From assembly GCA_018663815.1 (NCBI GenBank), contig JABJPQ010000352.1, positions 1-6,569 of the forward strand: a DNA stretch of 6,569 nt, given 5' to 3'. Below, in pieces: positions 1 through 5,203 of this stretch. This DNA is from Halobacteriovoraceae bacterium (lineage in GTDB: Bacteria; Bdellovibrionota; Bacteriovoracia; Bacteriovoracales; Bacteriovoracaceae). The position numbers and the translations under genes are program-made. The notes beneath the pieces are model-generated. The model searched no databases, was not told where the DNA came from, and saw nothing but the letters and a program-made list of their open reading frames with translations. Each line of letters begins with the position of its first letter. Position 1 is the stretch's first letter.

Positions 1-1
1 T

Positions 2-32
2 AAAAAGCCACTTTTCGGAGTGGCTTTTTTTT
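2..32. terminator. Intrinsic terminator, possibly bidirectional
   Basis: An 11-bp stem (2-12 pairing with 19-29) with a six-base loop is followed by a run of T to position 32. The A run on the 5' arm mirrors the T run, so the hairpin could also work on the minus strand. It probably ends a gene left of the window. No gene in the window can be assigned to it. Confidence 0.85.
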
Positions 33-58
33 ATGTCCGCTAATTCTCTGAACGATTT

Positions 59-77
59 TTTCAAATCATATTCAATG
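59..77 (+). repeat. Left copy of a near-identical short repeat flanking the toxin-antitoxin pair
   Basis: This stretch matches 749-766 except for one substitution and one extra base. The 12-mer tcatattcaatg (66-77 and 755-766) is identical in both. The two copies lie just outside the DUF4258/DUF2283 gene pair, in the same orientation. In AT-rich DNA a 12-base match alone could arise by chance, so a role as a cassette boundary is only a suggestion. Confidence 0.4.
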
Positions 78-140
78 TCTGGTCGAAAGTCCTCGTTTTA
101 GGAGCTAAACACTTTCTGCACTAGAACAGATGGATAGTTG

Positions 141-169
141 TTGAGTAGTTAGTGACAATATGGTATCAT
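141..169 (+). promoter_or_regulatory. Extended -10 promoter of the toxin-antitoxin pair, predicted leaderless
   Basis: A -35-like box TTGAGT (141-146) is followed by a 17-base spacer and the -10 box TATCAT (164-169). A TG at 161-162 gives the extended -10 pattern TGnTATCAT. Transcription would be expected to start near 175-176, which is where the preferred ATG of the next gene lies. No Shine-Dalgarno sequence is visible, which agrees with a leaderless mRNA. The boxes are seen; the start point is inferred. Confidence 0.6.
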
Positions 170-174
170 GTCTT

Positions 175-414
175 ATGGATATTAAGTACAGGACACATGC
201 AGTAGAGAGAATGATTCAAAGAAAAATATCCACAGAAGAAGTAGAATTAATATTAACAAGCCCAGATGGAAAGATAAAGCAATCCGTGGATAAAATTATT
301 TATTATAAAAATCTTAAAGGGCGAAAAGATAACAGTATTGCAGCAGTAACTCTTCTTTTAAAAGAAGGGGGCTATGAAATTTTAACTGTAATGATAGGCT
401 TCGAGGTAAAGTAA
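175..414 (+). CDS. DUF4258 domain protein, putative toxin of a toxin-antitoxin pair
   Basis: A 79-residue protein if started at ATG 175; an alternative in-frame ATG at 160 adds five residues (MVSCL). The later start is preferred because the protein then begins MDIKYRTHAVERM, the usual DUF4258 opening, and because the promoter ends at 169. Visible family features are H8 in THAVERM, E11-R12, R16 and the closing beta strand ILTVMIGFEV. DUF4258 is a small compact domain of the RelE/BrnT-like kind, often encoded beside a DUF2283 partner. RNA-cleaving toxicity is a family-based inference; no catalytic site can be proven here. The stop codon is one base before the next ATG, so the pair is almost certainly cotranscribed. 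Confidence 0.75.
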   Translation: MDIKYRTHAVERMIQRKISTEEVELILTSPDGKIKQSVDKIIYYKNLKGRKDNSIAAVTLLLKEGGYEILTVMIGFEVK

Positions 415-415
415 A

Positions 416-730
416 ATGAAAATTCATCATGACTCAGAAATAGATTATCTTTCAATTGATTTTAGCGATGAAATTGAAGCAAAATCTGAATATAAAGACG
501 GTATTATTGTTCGTTATAATAAAAAAGGAAATATTGTAGGTATTGATATTACTGATTCGATGAAGCTCTTTGCAAGTTCAAGCTTAATGACTTTGCAGGA
601 AGCATGTGAGTTTTTAAATATTTCGGAATCTACAATGAGAAGAAAAATAAAAGCTAATAAAGTAAAGTTTTCTAAAGAGGGTAAGGACTACCGTTTTAAG
701 AAGTCAGATATTATTAAACTTGCAGCATAA
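416..730 (+). CDS. DUF2283 domain fused to excisionase-type helix-turn-helix, putative antitoxin/regulator
   Basis: The 104-residue protein has two parts. Residues 1-52 are a DUF2283 domain: the acidic start (HHDSEIDYLSIDF), then KDGIIVRYNKKGNIVGIDITD, the family's typical D/NxxGxIVGIxI pattern. Residues 58-103 are a MerR/excisionase-like helix-turn-helix of the HTH_17 type, with MTLQEACEFLNISESTMRR as the helix pair and DYRFKKSDI as the wing. A GAGG at 403-406, nine bases before the ATG, lies inside the end of the DUF4258 gene. DUF2283 binding the DUF4258 partner and the helix-turn-helix repressing the shared promoter is the expected antitoxin logic, but it is inferred. The helix-turn-helix could instead make this a control protein of a mobile element. 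Confidence 0.8.
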   Translation: MKIHHDSEIDYLSIDFSDEIEAKSEYKDGIIVRYNKKGNIVGIDITDSMKLFASSSLMTLQEACEFLNISESTMRRKIKANKVKFSKEGKDYRFKKSDIIKLAA

Positions 731-748
731 ACTGTCGAGGCAATCGAG

Positions 749-766
749 TTTCACTCATATTCAATG
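749..766 (+). repeat. Right copy of the short repeat flanking the toxin-antitoxin pair
   Basis: Partner of 59-77: the same orientation, an identical 12-base core (755-766) and a shared TTTCA before it. It lies 18 bases after the antitoxin stop. No palindrome, integrase gene or inverted terminal repeat accompanies the copies. Confidence 0.4.
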
Positions 767-815
767 ACTTTTCACGAATAATTTAATTACAGAGACAAGA
801 TAAGGTAGCATAACG

Positions 816-1529
816 ATGGCCAAGAAAAAAAATGAAAAGATAAAGCACAGATGGCGTAAATGTCCACTCGGTACCCACTGGAGAAGCGCTTCGAATGTAG
901 ATAAACACCATCGTAAGAAAATTACTGTTAAAGAGCATTACCGTAAAGGTACTTGTGTTAAGAACAGATCAGGCAAAGATTCATTATATGCTGATGAGAT
1001 GTTTTTAATATCTAATACTTACTTTTCTAAAAATAAGACAAATATTTCATCAAATTCATTAGGTTATAGAAAAGGTAATCAATATGATCAAATTATTGAT
1101 GGATGGGTAACTTATTGGAATGAAATTTTGAAACCGAAAGTTCCCCTAGATCCCGATTTTGTTAAAGTCATGATTGCTACAGAGTCATCATTCAATTCAA
1201 GAGCAGAAGCCTTTGCAGGAAAGAGAGCAGGACATGCAAGAGGGTTAATGCAAGTAACAGACATAACTCTCAAGTATTTGAAAGGCCATAAAACTGAGGC
1301 TCGTAACCAACTAGTCGAGTTAGATGAAGACGATATGTATGACCCAGTTCTAAACATAGCAGCCGGAGTACGTTGGCTGTATCGAAAAAAACAGATCGCT
1401 GATGCTAAGTTCGAAGAACCGTCATGGCTCAAATCTGTTATGCTCTATAAGGGGTACCGTTCAATGAATAATAAAAATGTCAAAAAATTCATACGATTAT
1501 ATGAAAGGATCAAAAGTGAAAAACATTAA
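816..1529 (+). CDS. Lytic transglycosylase (SLT domain) with Cys/His-rich N-terminal segment
   Basis: A 237-residue protein predicted to cleave the glycan strand of peptidoglycan. The SLT fold spans about residues 105-235. The catalytic glutamate is E123 in ATESSFN, followed by GLMQV (143-147), DPVLNIAAGVRWL (176-188) and the YKGY motif (211-214), all standard for family 1 transglycosylases. Residues 1-60 are strongly basic and contain C16, H21, H31, H32, H41 and C47, a possible metal-binding or adaptor segment. There is no signal peptide or membrane segment, so the enzyme stays cytoplasmic or leaves by a non-Sec route, such as a secretion system, phage-type lysis or injection. The start ATG has AAGG (802-805) ten bases upstream. 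Its last 14 bases lie inside the next gene, which suggests translational coupling with that secreted protein. No clear promoter is visible in 731-815. Confidence 0.85.
   Translation: MAKKKNEKIKHRWRKCPLGTHWRSASNVDKHHRKKITVKEHYRKGTCVKNRSGKDSLYADEMFLISNTYFSKNKTNISSNSLGYRKGNQYDQIIDGWVTYWNEILKPKVPLDPDFVKVMIATESSFNSRAEAFAGKRAGHARGLMQVTDITLKYLKGHKTEARNQLVELDEDDMYDPVLNIAAGVRWLYRKKQIADAKFEEPSWLKSVMLYKGYRSMNNKNVKKFIRLYERIKSEKH
1504..1509 (+). promoter_or_regulatory. Ribosome binding site that fixes a GTG start
   Basis: AAAGGA lies six bases before GTG 1516, inside the transglycosylase coding sequence. It favours GTG 1516 over the in-frame ATGs at 1477 and 1501. Starting at 1516 also places the basic and hydrophobic signal peptide right at the N-terminus. 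Confidence 0.75.
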
Positions 1530-1857
1530 TATATTTTTATTAGTAAGTCTTCTTGTTCCATATGTATCGATTGCCGGATCTCAATTTTGCTTTGAGAGAG
1601 AAGTTTCTATTTATTGTGAAGCAGAGCTGGGGGCAAATTATTCGCTGAATGGGTATTTTGTGAAAAATAGTAAGCACTATGATTTCGCTGCACGAAGAGC
1701 CTTTGATGGAGGTTGGTGTCAGGATGCATTAAAGTCAATTATGACAGTGATGAAGTCAGCCCATTATTGTATGGAGTTTGAGGAGTCTGAGAAAAATGTA
1801 GATCTAACAATTGATTCTGTTGTGAGTAGGACTAGTCAATGGACATATTTTCAATAA
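1516..1857 (+). CDS. Secreted four-cysteine protein, candidate transglycosylase inhibitor/immunity protein
   Basis: The 113-residue product starts at GTG 1516. Residues 1-20 form a Sec signal peptide: MKN, then a hydrophobic stretch (about 6-17), then SIA before the likely cut after A20. The mature part of about 93 residues has four cysteines (C25, C34, C68, C85), enough for two disulfides, and ends in WTYFQ. I recognise no named family. The gene overlaps the transglycosylase gene by 14 bases. A small periplasmic disulfide protein tied to a wall-cleaving enzyme is the layout of lysozyme inhibitors and of effector-immunity pairs, so a protective role is a reasonable guess. It could instead be an envelope or secreted protein that merely shares the operon. 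A second, truncated copy lies at 2703-2951. Confidence 0.8.
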   Translation: MKNINIFLLVSLLVPYVSIAGSQFCFEREVSIYCEAELGANYSLNGYFVKNSKHYDFAARRAFDGGWCQDALKSIMTVMKSAHYCMEFEESEKNVDLTIDSVVSRTSQWTYFQ

Positions 1858-1867
1858 ATTGGAGTAG

Positions 1868-1879
1868 GCTGGTTCGATA
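1868..1879 (+). repeat. Conserved 12-mer after the stop of the secreted protein gene
   Basis: gctggttcgata recurs at 2962-2973 after the stop of the truncated paralogue, at the same distance from the stop. The duplicated unit therefore extends past the coding region. In this copy it forms part of a small hairpin (1869-1874 with 1879-1884, loop CGAT). That pairing is not preserved in the second copy. Confidence 0.6.
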
Positions 1880-1930
1880 ACCGGAGACGCTTACTATTAC
1901 CCATAAGATTATTTCAACTATTAAAAATGA

Positions 1931-2095
1931 TTAAACTCCACTCTATTTCTGGAATTATCTAAAATAAGAAATCAAATTCGTTTTCCAGAGGATTTTATGT
2001 TTCAACTGACTAAAGACGAGTATGACAACTTGAGGTACCAAAATGGTACCTCAAGTTTAGAGTATGGTGGAAGAAGGTATAAAAAATCACGCTGA
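1931..2095 (+). pseudogene. ORF6N domain remnant, truncated at both ends
   Basis: The frame starting at 1931 after a TGA reads through [20 protein letters not shown] (1958-2023) and on through [12 protein letters not shown]. This is the core of the ORF6N domain, whose intact members continue with a conserved LPYAFTEQGV-like stretch. Here the frame instead passes into KKSR and a TGA at 2093-2095, so the C-terminal part is gone. The N-terminal part of the domain is also missing, although residues 1931-1957 are open. ORF6N is a DNA-binding or regulatory domain frequent in phages and mobile elements. A 33-codon peptide could start at ATG 1997, but it would be only a fragment, so this is called a remnant. 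Confidence 0.75.
2027..2057. repeat. Perfect 14-bp inverted repeat with a 3-base loop
   Basis: Arms 2027-2040 and 2044-2057 are exact reverse complements around the loop AAA; each arm contains GGTACC. It lies inside the ORF6N remnant, over the codons for [10 protein letters not shown]. No T run follows, so it does not look like an intrinsic terminator. It may be a protein-binding palindrome, a hairpin stabilised after the gene decayed, or a chance effect of coding sequence. Confidence 0.85.
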
Positions 2096-2155
2096 ATACT
2101 TACGATATTTCAAACATCAAAAAGTACATATTATAATCCTGTTATTTGTGTCGGT

Positions 2156-2494
2156 TTAATGTTTTCGCCAAGAAAGTTTGAACTTAAAGCTATAACCGGC
2201 AAGAGCTAACCCTAAAATCATTATAATGAATCCAAGTGTCCATTCTTTTGGCCAGTAACTTAGCTCTATATCTATCTCTCCCTTGCCTGTTACTTTTAAA
2301 CCCGTTTGTAGATAATTAATAGGGAATAGGCTCCCATTTCCAGAGCTGGTCCAATTCTCATCATATGTTTGATTGATGATGAGAATAGATTCTCTATTTT
2401 GAAATATTGTTATTTTAAGGTCGTTATTATTTCTTTGTATATTGATGACTTTACTATTGCGTGATTCCCAATAAAGTTTCAAATGTAAGGGCAT
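2156..2494 (-). pseudogene. C-terminal fragment resembling a YfhO-type multi-pass membrane protein
   Basis: From ATG 2494 this reads 112 residues. Residues 35-82 (ESILIINQTYDENWTSSGNG through KGEIDIELSYWP) match the periplasmic beta-rich tail of YfhO-like membrane proteins and related glycan or lipid-processing proteins, with the pattern 'Y-D-x-x-W, N-G, aliphatic strand, Y-x-P'. A single membrane helix follows at about 86-103 (LGFIIMILGLALAGYSF), then a basic end. Full proteins of this kind have many N-terminal membrane helices, which are absent. The frame extends upstream to a TAG at 2546-2548, with another stop beyond it and no ribosome binding site near the ATG. It is best read as the stranded 3' end of a lost gene. 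Expression as a small single-pass protein is possible but unsupported. Confidence 0.55.
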
Positions 2495-2702
2495 AAAAGT
2501 ATTTTTTTTTGTGGGCCATTTCTCATTTTTATTCCATAATGCTTTCTATGACTGTTGGATACGTAAACGTTAAATCTACAATTGAACTTTTAATTGTTGT
2601 TATTCAAATGCTCTTTGATCGCCAATCGATGAACAGTACTAACAGCTCCTTGTCGCCATCGAGTGATAATAAAAGTCGATCAAGGGGCAAAGATAAAAAA
2701 AG
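2495..2702. other. Gene-free debris between the YfhO-like fragment and the truncated paralogue
   Basis: I see no convincing gene here. The plus-strand frame opening at TTG 2509 gives a low-complexity Ser/Lys-rich peptide with no family. A short minus-strand frame (roughly 2703 down to 2615) gives LDGDKELLVLFIDW, which I do not recognise. The stretch tcgcca followed by a gatgaa/gagtga-like tail occurs twice (2621-2636 and 2653-2666), a small direct repeat. The region probably holds a recombination junction, since homology to the upstream gene begins abruptly near 2703. Confidence 0.5.
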
Positions 2703-2951
2703 ATATATTATGAAGCAGAATTAGACAAAAACTATTCTTTAAACGGTAGCTTCGTACAAAATAGTACTTCTTATAAATTTTCAGCAAGAAGAGCTTTTGA
2801 TGGTGATTGGTGTCAGGAAACAATTTATACTATTACTAAGGTTATGAGATCTGGACCATATTGTATCAAATTTGAAGAAAGCTCATTTAGTAATGAATTA
2901 ACACTTGATGCTGTGGTGGGTGTATCTAGACATTGGAAGTATTTTCAATAG
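2703..2951 (+). pseudogene. 5'-truncated paralogue of the secreted four-cysteine protein
   Basis: The open frame ending TAG 2951 encodes 82 residues that align without gaps to residues 32-113 of the protein at 1516-1857, with 47 identities by hand count. Shared blocks include EAEL, NYSLNG, ARRAFDG, WCQ, FEES and a terminal YFQ. The signal peptide and the first cysteine are missing, and the second cysteine is replaced by tyrosine (IYY for IYC). The other two cysteines remain. A TAA at 2694-2696 closes the frame upstream and no start codon or ribosome binding site serves it, so it is probably not translated. A seven-A run (2695-2701) sits at the break. The lack of internal stops suggests recent truncation, or selection before it. 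Confidence 0.8.
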
Positions 2952-2961
2952 TTTGTAGTAT

Positions 2962-2973
2962 GCTGGTTCGATA
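2962..2973 (+). repeat. Second copy of the post-stop 12-mer
   Basis: Identical to 1868-1879 and at the same offset from the paralogue's stop codon. Similarity then stops. It marks the right end of the duplicated unit. Confidence 0.6.
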
Positions 2974-3016
2974 CTTGTATACGTCGGGGCACCATTTCTT
3001 CTAAATTCGTTTTTGA

Positions 3017-3043
3017 AAAGCCTCATCTAACCCATGAGGCTTT
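3017..3043 (+). terminator. Hairpin terminator, or leader hairpin of the cupin gene
   Basis: A 10-bp stem (3017-3026 with 3034-3043, core GCCTCAT/ATGAGGC) has a seven-base loop and ends in TTT, then AATT. As a terminator it would close the truncated paralogue's transcript. Its 3' arm ends only four bases before the GGAG of the next gene, so if that gene's promoter lies upstream, the hairpin sits in its leader and could affect its expression. Confidence 0.65.
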
Positions 3044-3047
3044 AATT

Positions 3048-3053
3048 GGAGAG
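3048..3053 (+). promoter_or_regulatory. Ribosome binding site that fixes the cupin start at 3058
   Basis: GGAGAG lies about five bases before ATG 3058. The longer frame starting at TTG 3046 would begin inside this site and add only four residues, so it is rejected. Confidence 0.8.
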
Positions 3054-3057
3054 TAAG

Positions 3058-3888
3058 ATGAACTTGAAAGATGTAGATATAGTTGAAAAATTTGATGATG
3101 CAAGTTTTAGGCAAATCTATTTAGAAAAAGGGATTCCTTGCGTTCTTAAAGATCGATCTAAGCATTGGCCGGCGCTTTCAAAGTGGAATGAAGATTACTT
3201 GGCCGAAAAACTAGGGGAGGCTGAAATTGGATTTTCTGATGCTGGGTTTTCTGAGCCAGGTAAAAATTATATGTCTACAACCAAGAAAATGAATTTTGCA
3301 GAATACCTAGAGCAAGTAAAACTTGGAACTAATTCTCTTCGTGTTTTTGCTTATAATATAAAATATTATTGTAAAGACTTAGGTGCTGATATTAAGACAC
3401 TAAACATCGATATGAAAATTTCAGAATTCTTTTGCTTTTTATTTGTTGGTAGCAAAGGAGGGGAGACTCAATTTCATTATGATATTGATATGACCCACAT
3501 TTTTCATACCGTAATTAAGGGGAATAAAACATTTTATCTTTATGATAAAAGTATGTCCCACAATCTCTATTCACATCCATATACAGTAAGAAGCTATGTT
3601 GATGTTGTTAATCCTGATTATGATAAGTACCCTCGTATGAAAGCCTTAGAAGGCTACAAGGTCGTTTTAGAGCCTGGAGATACGCTTTTTATTCCTACTG
3701 GTTATTGGCATCAGGTTGTTTACCACGAGTATTCTGTTGCCGTTTCACACCGCAGCAGAAACGAAAGTAAATTAGTCTTTATGGAAGGAGTCTTTAATCT
3801 CTTTATTATGCAATTATTTGATAGGTTTATGAATAAACTCTTGGGCGACTCTTGGTTTAGATATAAAGAAAGAGAATCGTTTAAGTAA
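3058..3888 (+). CDS. Cupin-8 / JmjC-like Fe(II)- and 2-oxoglutarate-dependent oxygenase
   Basis: A 276-residue soluble protein of the Cupin_8 (FIH-like) type. The metal triad is complete: H140 and D142 in QFHYDID (the HxD motif) and H218 in GYWHQV. K157 in KGNKTFYLYD sits where the family binds 2-oxoglutarate, and EPGDTLFIPTGYWHQ (205-219) is the classic strand before the distal histidine. The N-terminal GIPCVLKDRSKHWPALSKW (25-43) is also typical of the family. Known members hydroxylate proteins, tRNA or small molecules; the substrate here cannot be told. A hydrophobic stretch near 240-255 is probably a buried helix. The gene converges on the P450 gene, sharing eight bases at the stops. It could work with the opposing lipid operon, but that is inferred only from position. 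Confidence 0.85.
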   Translation: MNLKDVDIVEKFDDASFRQIYLEKGIPCVLKDRSKHWPALSKWNEDYLAEKLGEAEIGFSDAGFSEPGKNYMSTTKKMNFAEYLEQVKLGTNSLRVFAYNIKYYCKDLGADIKTLNIDMKISEFFCFLFVGSKGGETQFHYDIDMTHIFHTVIKGNKTFYLYDKSMSHNLYSHPYTVRSYVDVVNPDYDKYPRMKALEGYKVVLEPGDTLFIPTGYWHQVVYHEYSVAVSHRSRNESKLVFMEGVFNLFIMQLFDRFMNKLLGDSWFRYKERESFK

Positions 3889-5203
3889 TACGTTTCTTTA
3901 TTTTTAGGGCTATTTTCCTATCAGGCTTTAGTGTAATTGATGAGAAATGATCAATCTTATCAGAGTCAGCTAGGCTGAACTCGAAGTCTTTTATAAAGTA
4001 TGCGAAAAAACAAATTATTTCTTGTTTCGAAAAACCTGCACCAATACACTTTCTTGGGCCCTCAGCAAAAGGAAAAAATGTGAATTTCTCAATTAGCTTC
4101 TCATCCTTAAATCGATCAGGTTTAAACTCTAGGGGATTAGGCCAATACCGAGCATCTCGATGTGTTACAAATTGCGAACAAATAATAATACTATCTTTTT
4201 TAAGAACATACTTATTAGATAATTCAATATCTTCTACTGACTCTCTGGATAAAAATGGTACTGGAGGATAGATTCTCATCGCCTCATTTATGACAGATTT
4301 TAAGTATTCCAGTTTATTTACTTTTTCGATTGTGAGTTCATCATTAGACATTACTCTTTGAATTTCCTCTGTCAGCCTATGTAACTTATCTGGGTTTTGG
4401 CATAGCAGAATTAGAGTCCAGTTGATTGCAAGATTTGTGGTTTCGTATCCAGCAATTAAATAAGTGACGATTTCATCTCTAATAATCTTTTTAGAAAAGT
4501 CTGACCTTATTAACGATCCAAGAAATGAATTTGATTTTGATTCAAGCTGTGAATCTATGATGGAGTAAACCGCATTATTAAGTTGCTCAATTCCATTATT
4601 ATATTCCTTGTTCTTTGCTGTTGGAATATATGTTGGAAGTTTTATTAAAGAAAAAATTCGCTTCACCAGAGTTTGTTCAAGTTTAATCGCATGCTTTTGA
4701 ATCTTCTTTTCATTTTCACCAGCAGAGAAATCAAAGAGTGCTTGAGTTATAATACTGAAAGTATGATTTCCGAGTAACTCCAAGGTATCAAACTCGGAGC
4801 TACCTTTATCAATCTCACTTGAGATTCTACTAACGAGCTCTTTTGTTTTATTTACCATTAATGGTAGTTTCGTATCTGTGCTTTTTTTACTAAAGTGAGG
4901 AGAGGCAAAAGATCTTTGTTTCTTCCATGCTAAACCCTCTGCAGTTACAAGACCTTTACCAATAAGAGGAAAAAAGTATTTATAACTCTTACTCTTTCGA
5001 ACCTTTAAATGATTACCCATTAGAATGATACCAATATCTTTTGGATTAAAAAGAAAGACAATCTTTACTGGTAGCTTTAAGGTAACAACATCACCATATT
5101 TTTGTGCAAGCTCTTGATAAACATAACTGCGCTCTTCGTTAAATATTCTAAAAAGATATTTTACTGATTCCCTGAAATTAGGTCCCGGTATCTTAGTTTC
5201 CAT
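3881..5203 (-). CDS. Cytochrome P450 monooxygenase
   Basis: A 440-residue, full-length soluble bacterial P450. Visible motifs are WKKQR (93-97, helix C heme contact), AGYETT (251-256, oxygen-activating I helix with the acid-alcohol pair E254-T255), EAMR (307-310, ExxR), PDRF (362-365) and the heme loop FPFAEGPRKCIG (377-388) with ligand C386. The intact acid-alcohol pair marks a normal monooxygenase needing a ferredoxin or flavodoxin partner, not a CYP152-type peroxygenase; no partner gene is in the window. Overall it resembles the fatty-acid-hydroxylase group near CYP4/CYP102/CYP110, which is an impression only. Its ATG overlaps the end of the Mpo1-like gene by 11 bases. AAAGGA (5215-5220) lies eleven bases upstream, a slightly long spacing. 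It is the last gene of the minus-strand operon. Confidence 0.93.
   Translation of the reverse strand: METKIPGPNFRESVKYLFRIFNEERSYVYQELAQKYGDVVTLKLPVKIVFLFNPKDIGIILMGNHLKVRKSKSYKYFFPLIGKGLVTAEGLAWKKQRSFASPHFSKKSTDTKLPLMVNKTKELVSRISSEIDKGSSEFDTLELLGNHTFSIITQALFDFSAGENEKKIQKHAIKLEQTLVKRIFSLIKLPTYIPTAKNKEYNNGIEQLNNAVYSIIDSQLESKSNSFLGSLIRSDFSKKIIRDEIVTYLIAGYETTNLAINWTLILLCQNPDKLHRLTEEIQRVMSNDELTIEKVNKLEYLKSVINEAMRIYPPVPFLSRESVEDIELSNKYVLKKDSIIICSQFVTHRDARYWPNPLEFKPDRFKDEKLIEKFTFFPFAEGPRKCIGAGFSKQEIICFFAYFIKDFEFSLADSDKIDHFSSITLKPDRKIALKIKKRIT

Noticed and set aside
1112..1432. Minus-strand open frame of 106 codons
   Set aside because: Lies wholly within the transglycosylase gene, has no family features, and is the shadow of a well-supported protein.
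1501..1514. ATGAAAGGATCAAA shared with the start of the Mpo1-like gene (minus strand, 5564-5551), and AAAGGATCAAA again before the P450 gene
   Set aside because: Explained by the Shine-Dalgarno core AAAGGA plus A-rich sequence; nothing suggests a regulatory repeat.
2694..2712. Programmed frameshift at the seven-A run joining the frame at 2509 to the truncated paralogue
   Set aside because: The phase does not give a good X-XXY-YYZ slip, the upstream frame is not protein-like, and no signal peptide would result.
2509..2724. Plus-strand open frame of 71 codons starting at TTG
   Set aside because: Low-complexity Ser/Lys-rich product, no ribosome binding site, and it overlaps the out-of-frame start of the truncated paralogue.
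2951..2994. tRNA-like 3' end (GGTTCGATA followed by GGGGCACCA)
   Set aside because: The T-stem halves do not pair, and no matching acceptor, D-arm or anticodon arm is found upstream.
4080..4271. Plus-strand open frame of 63 codons
   Set aside because: Opposite the P450 heme and ExxR region, whose motifs are intact; a shadow frame.
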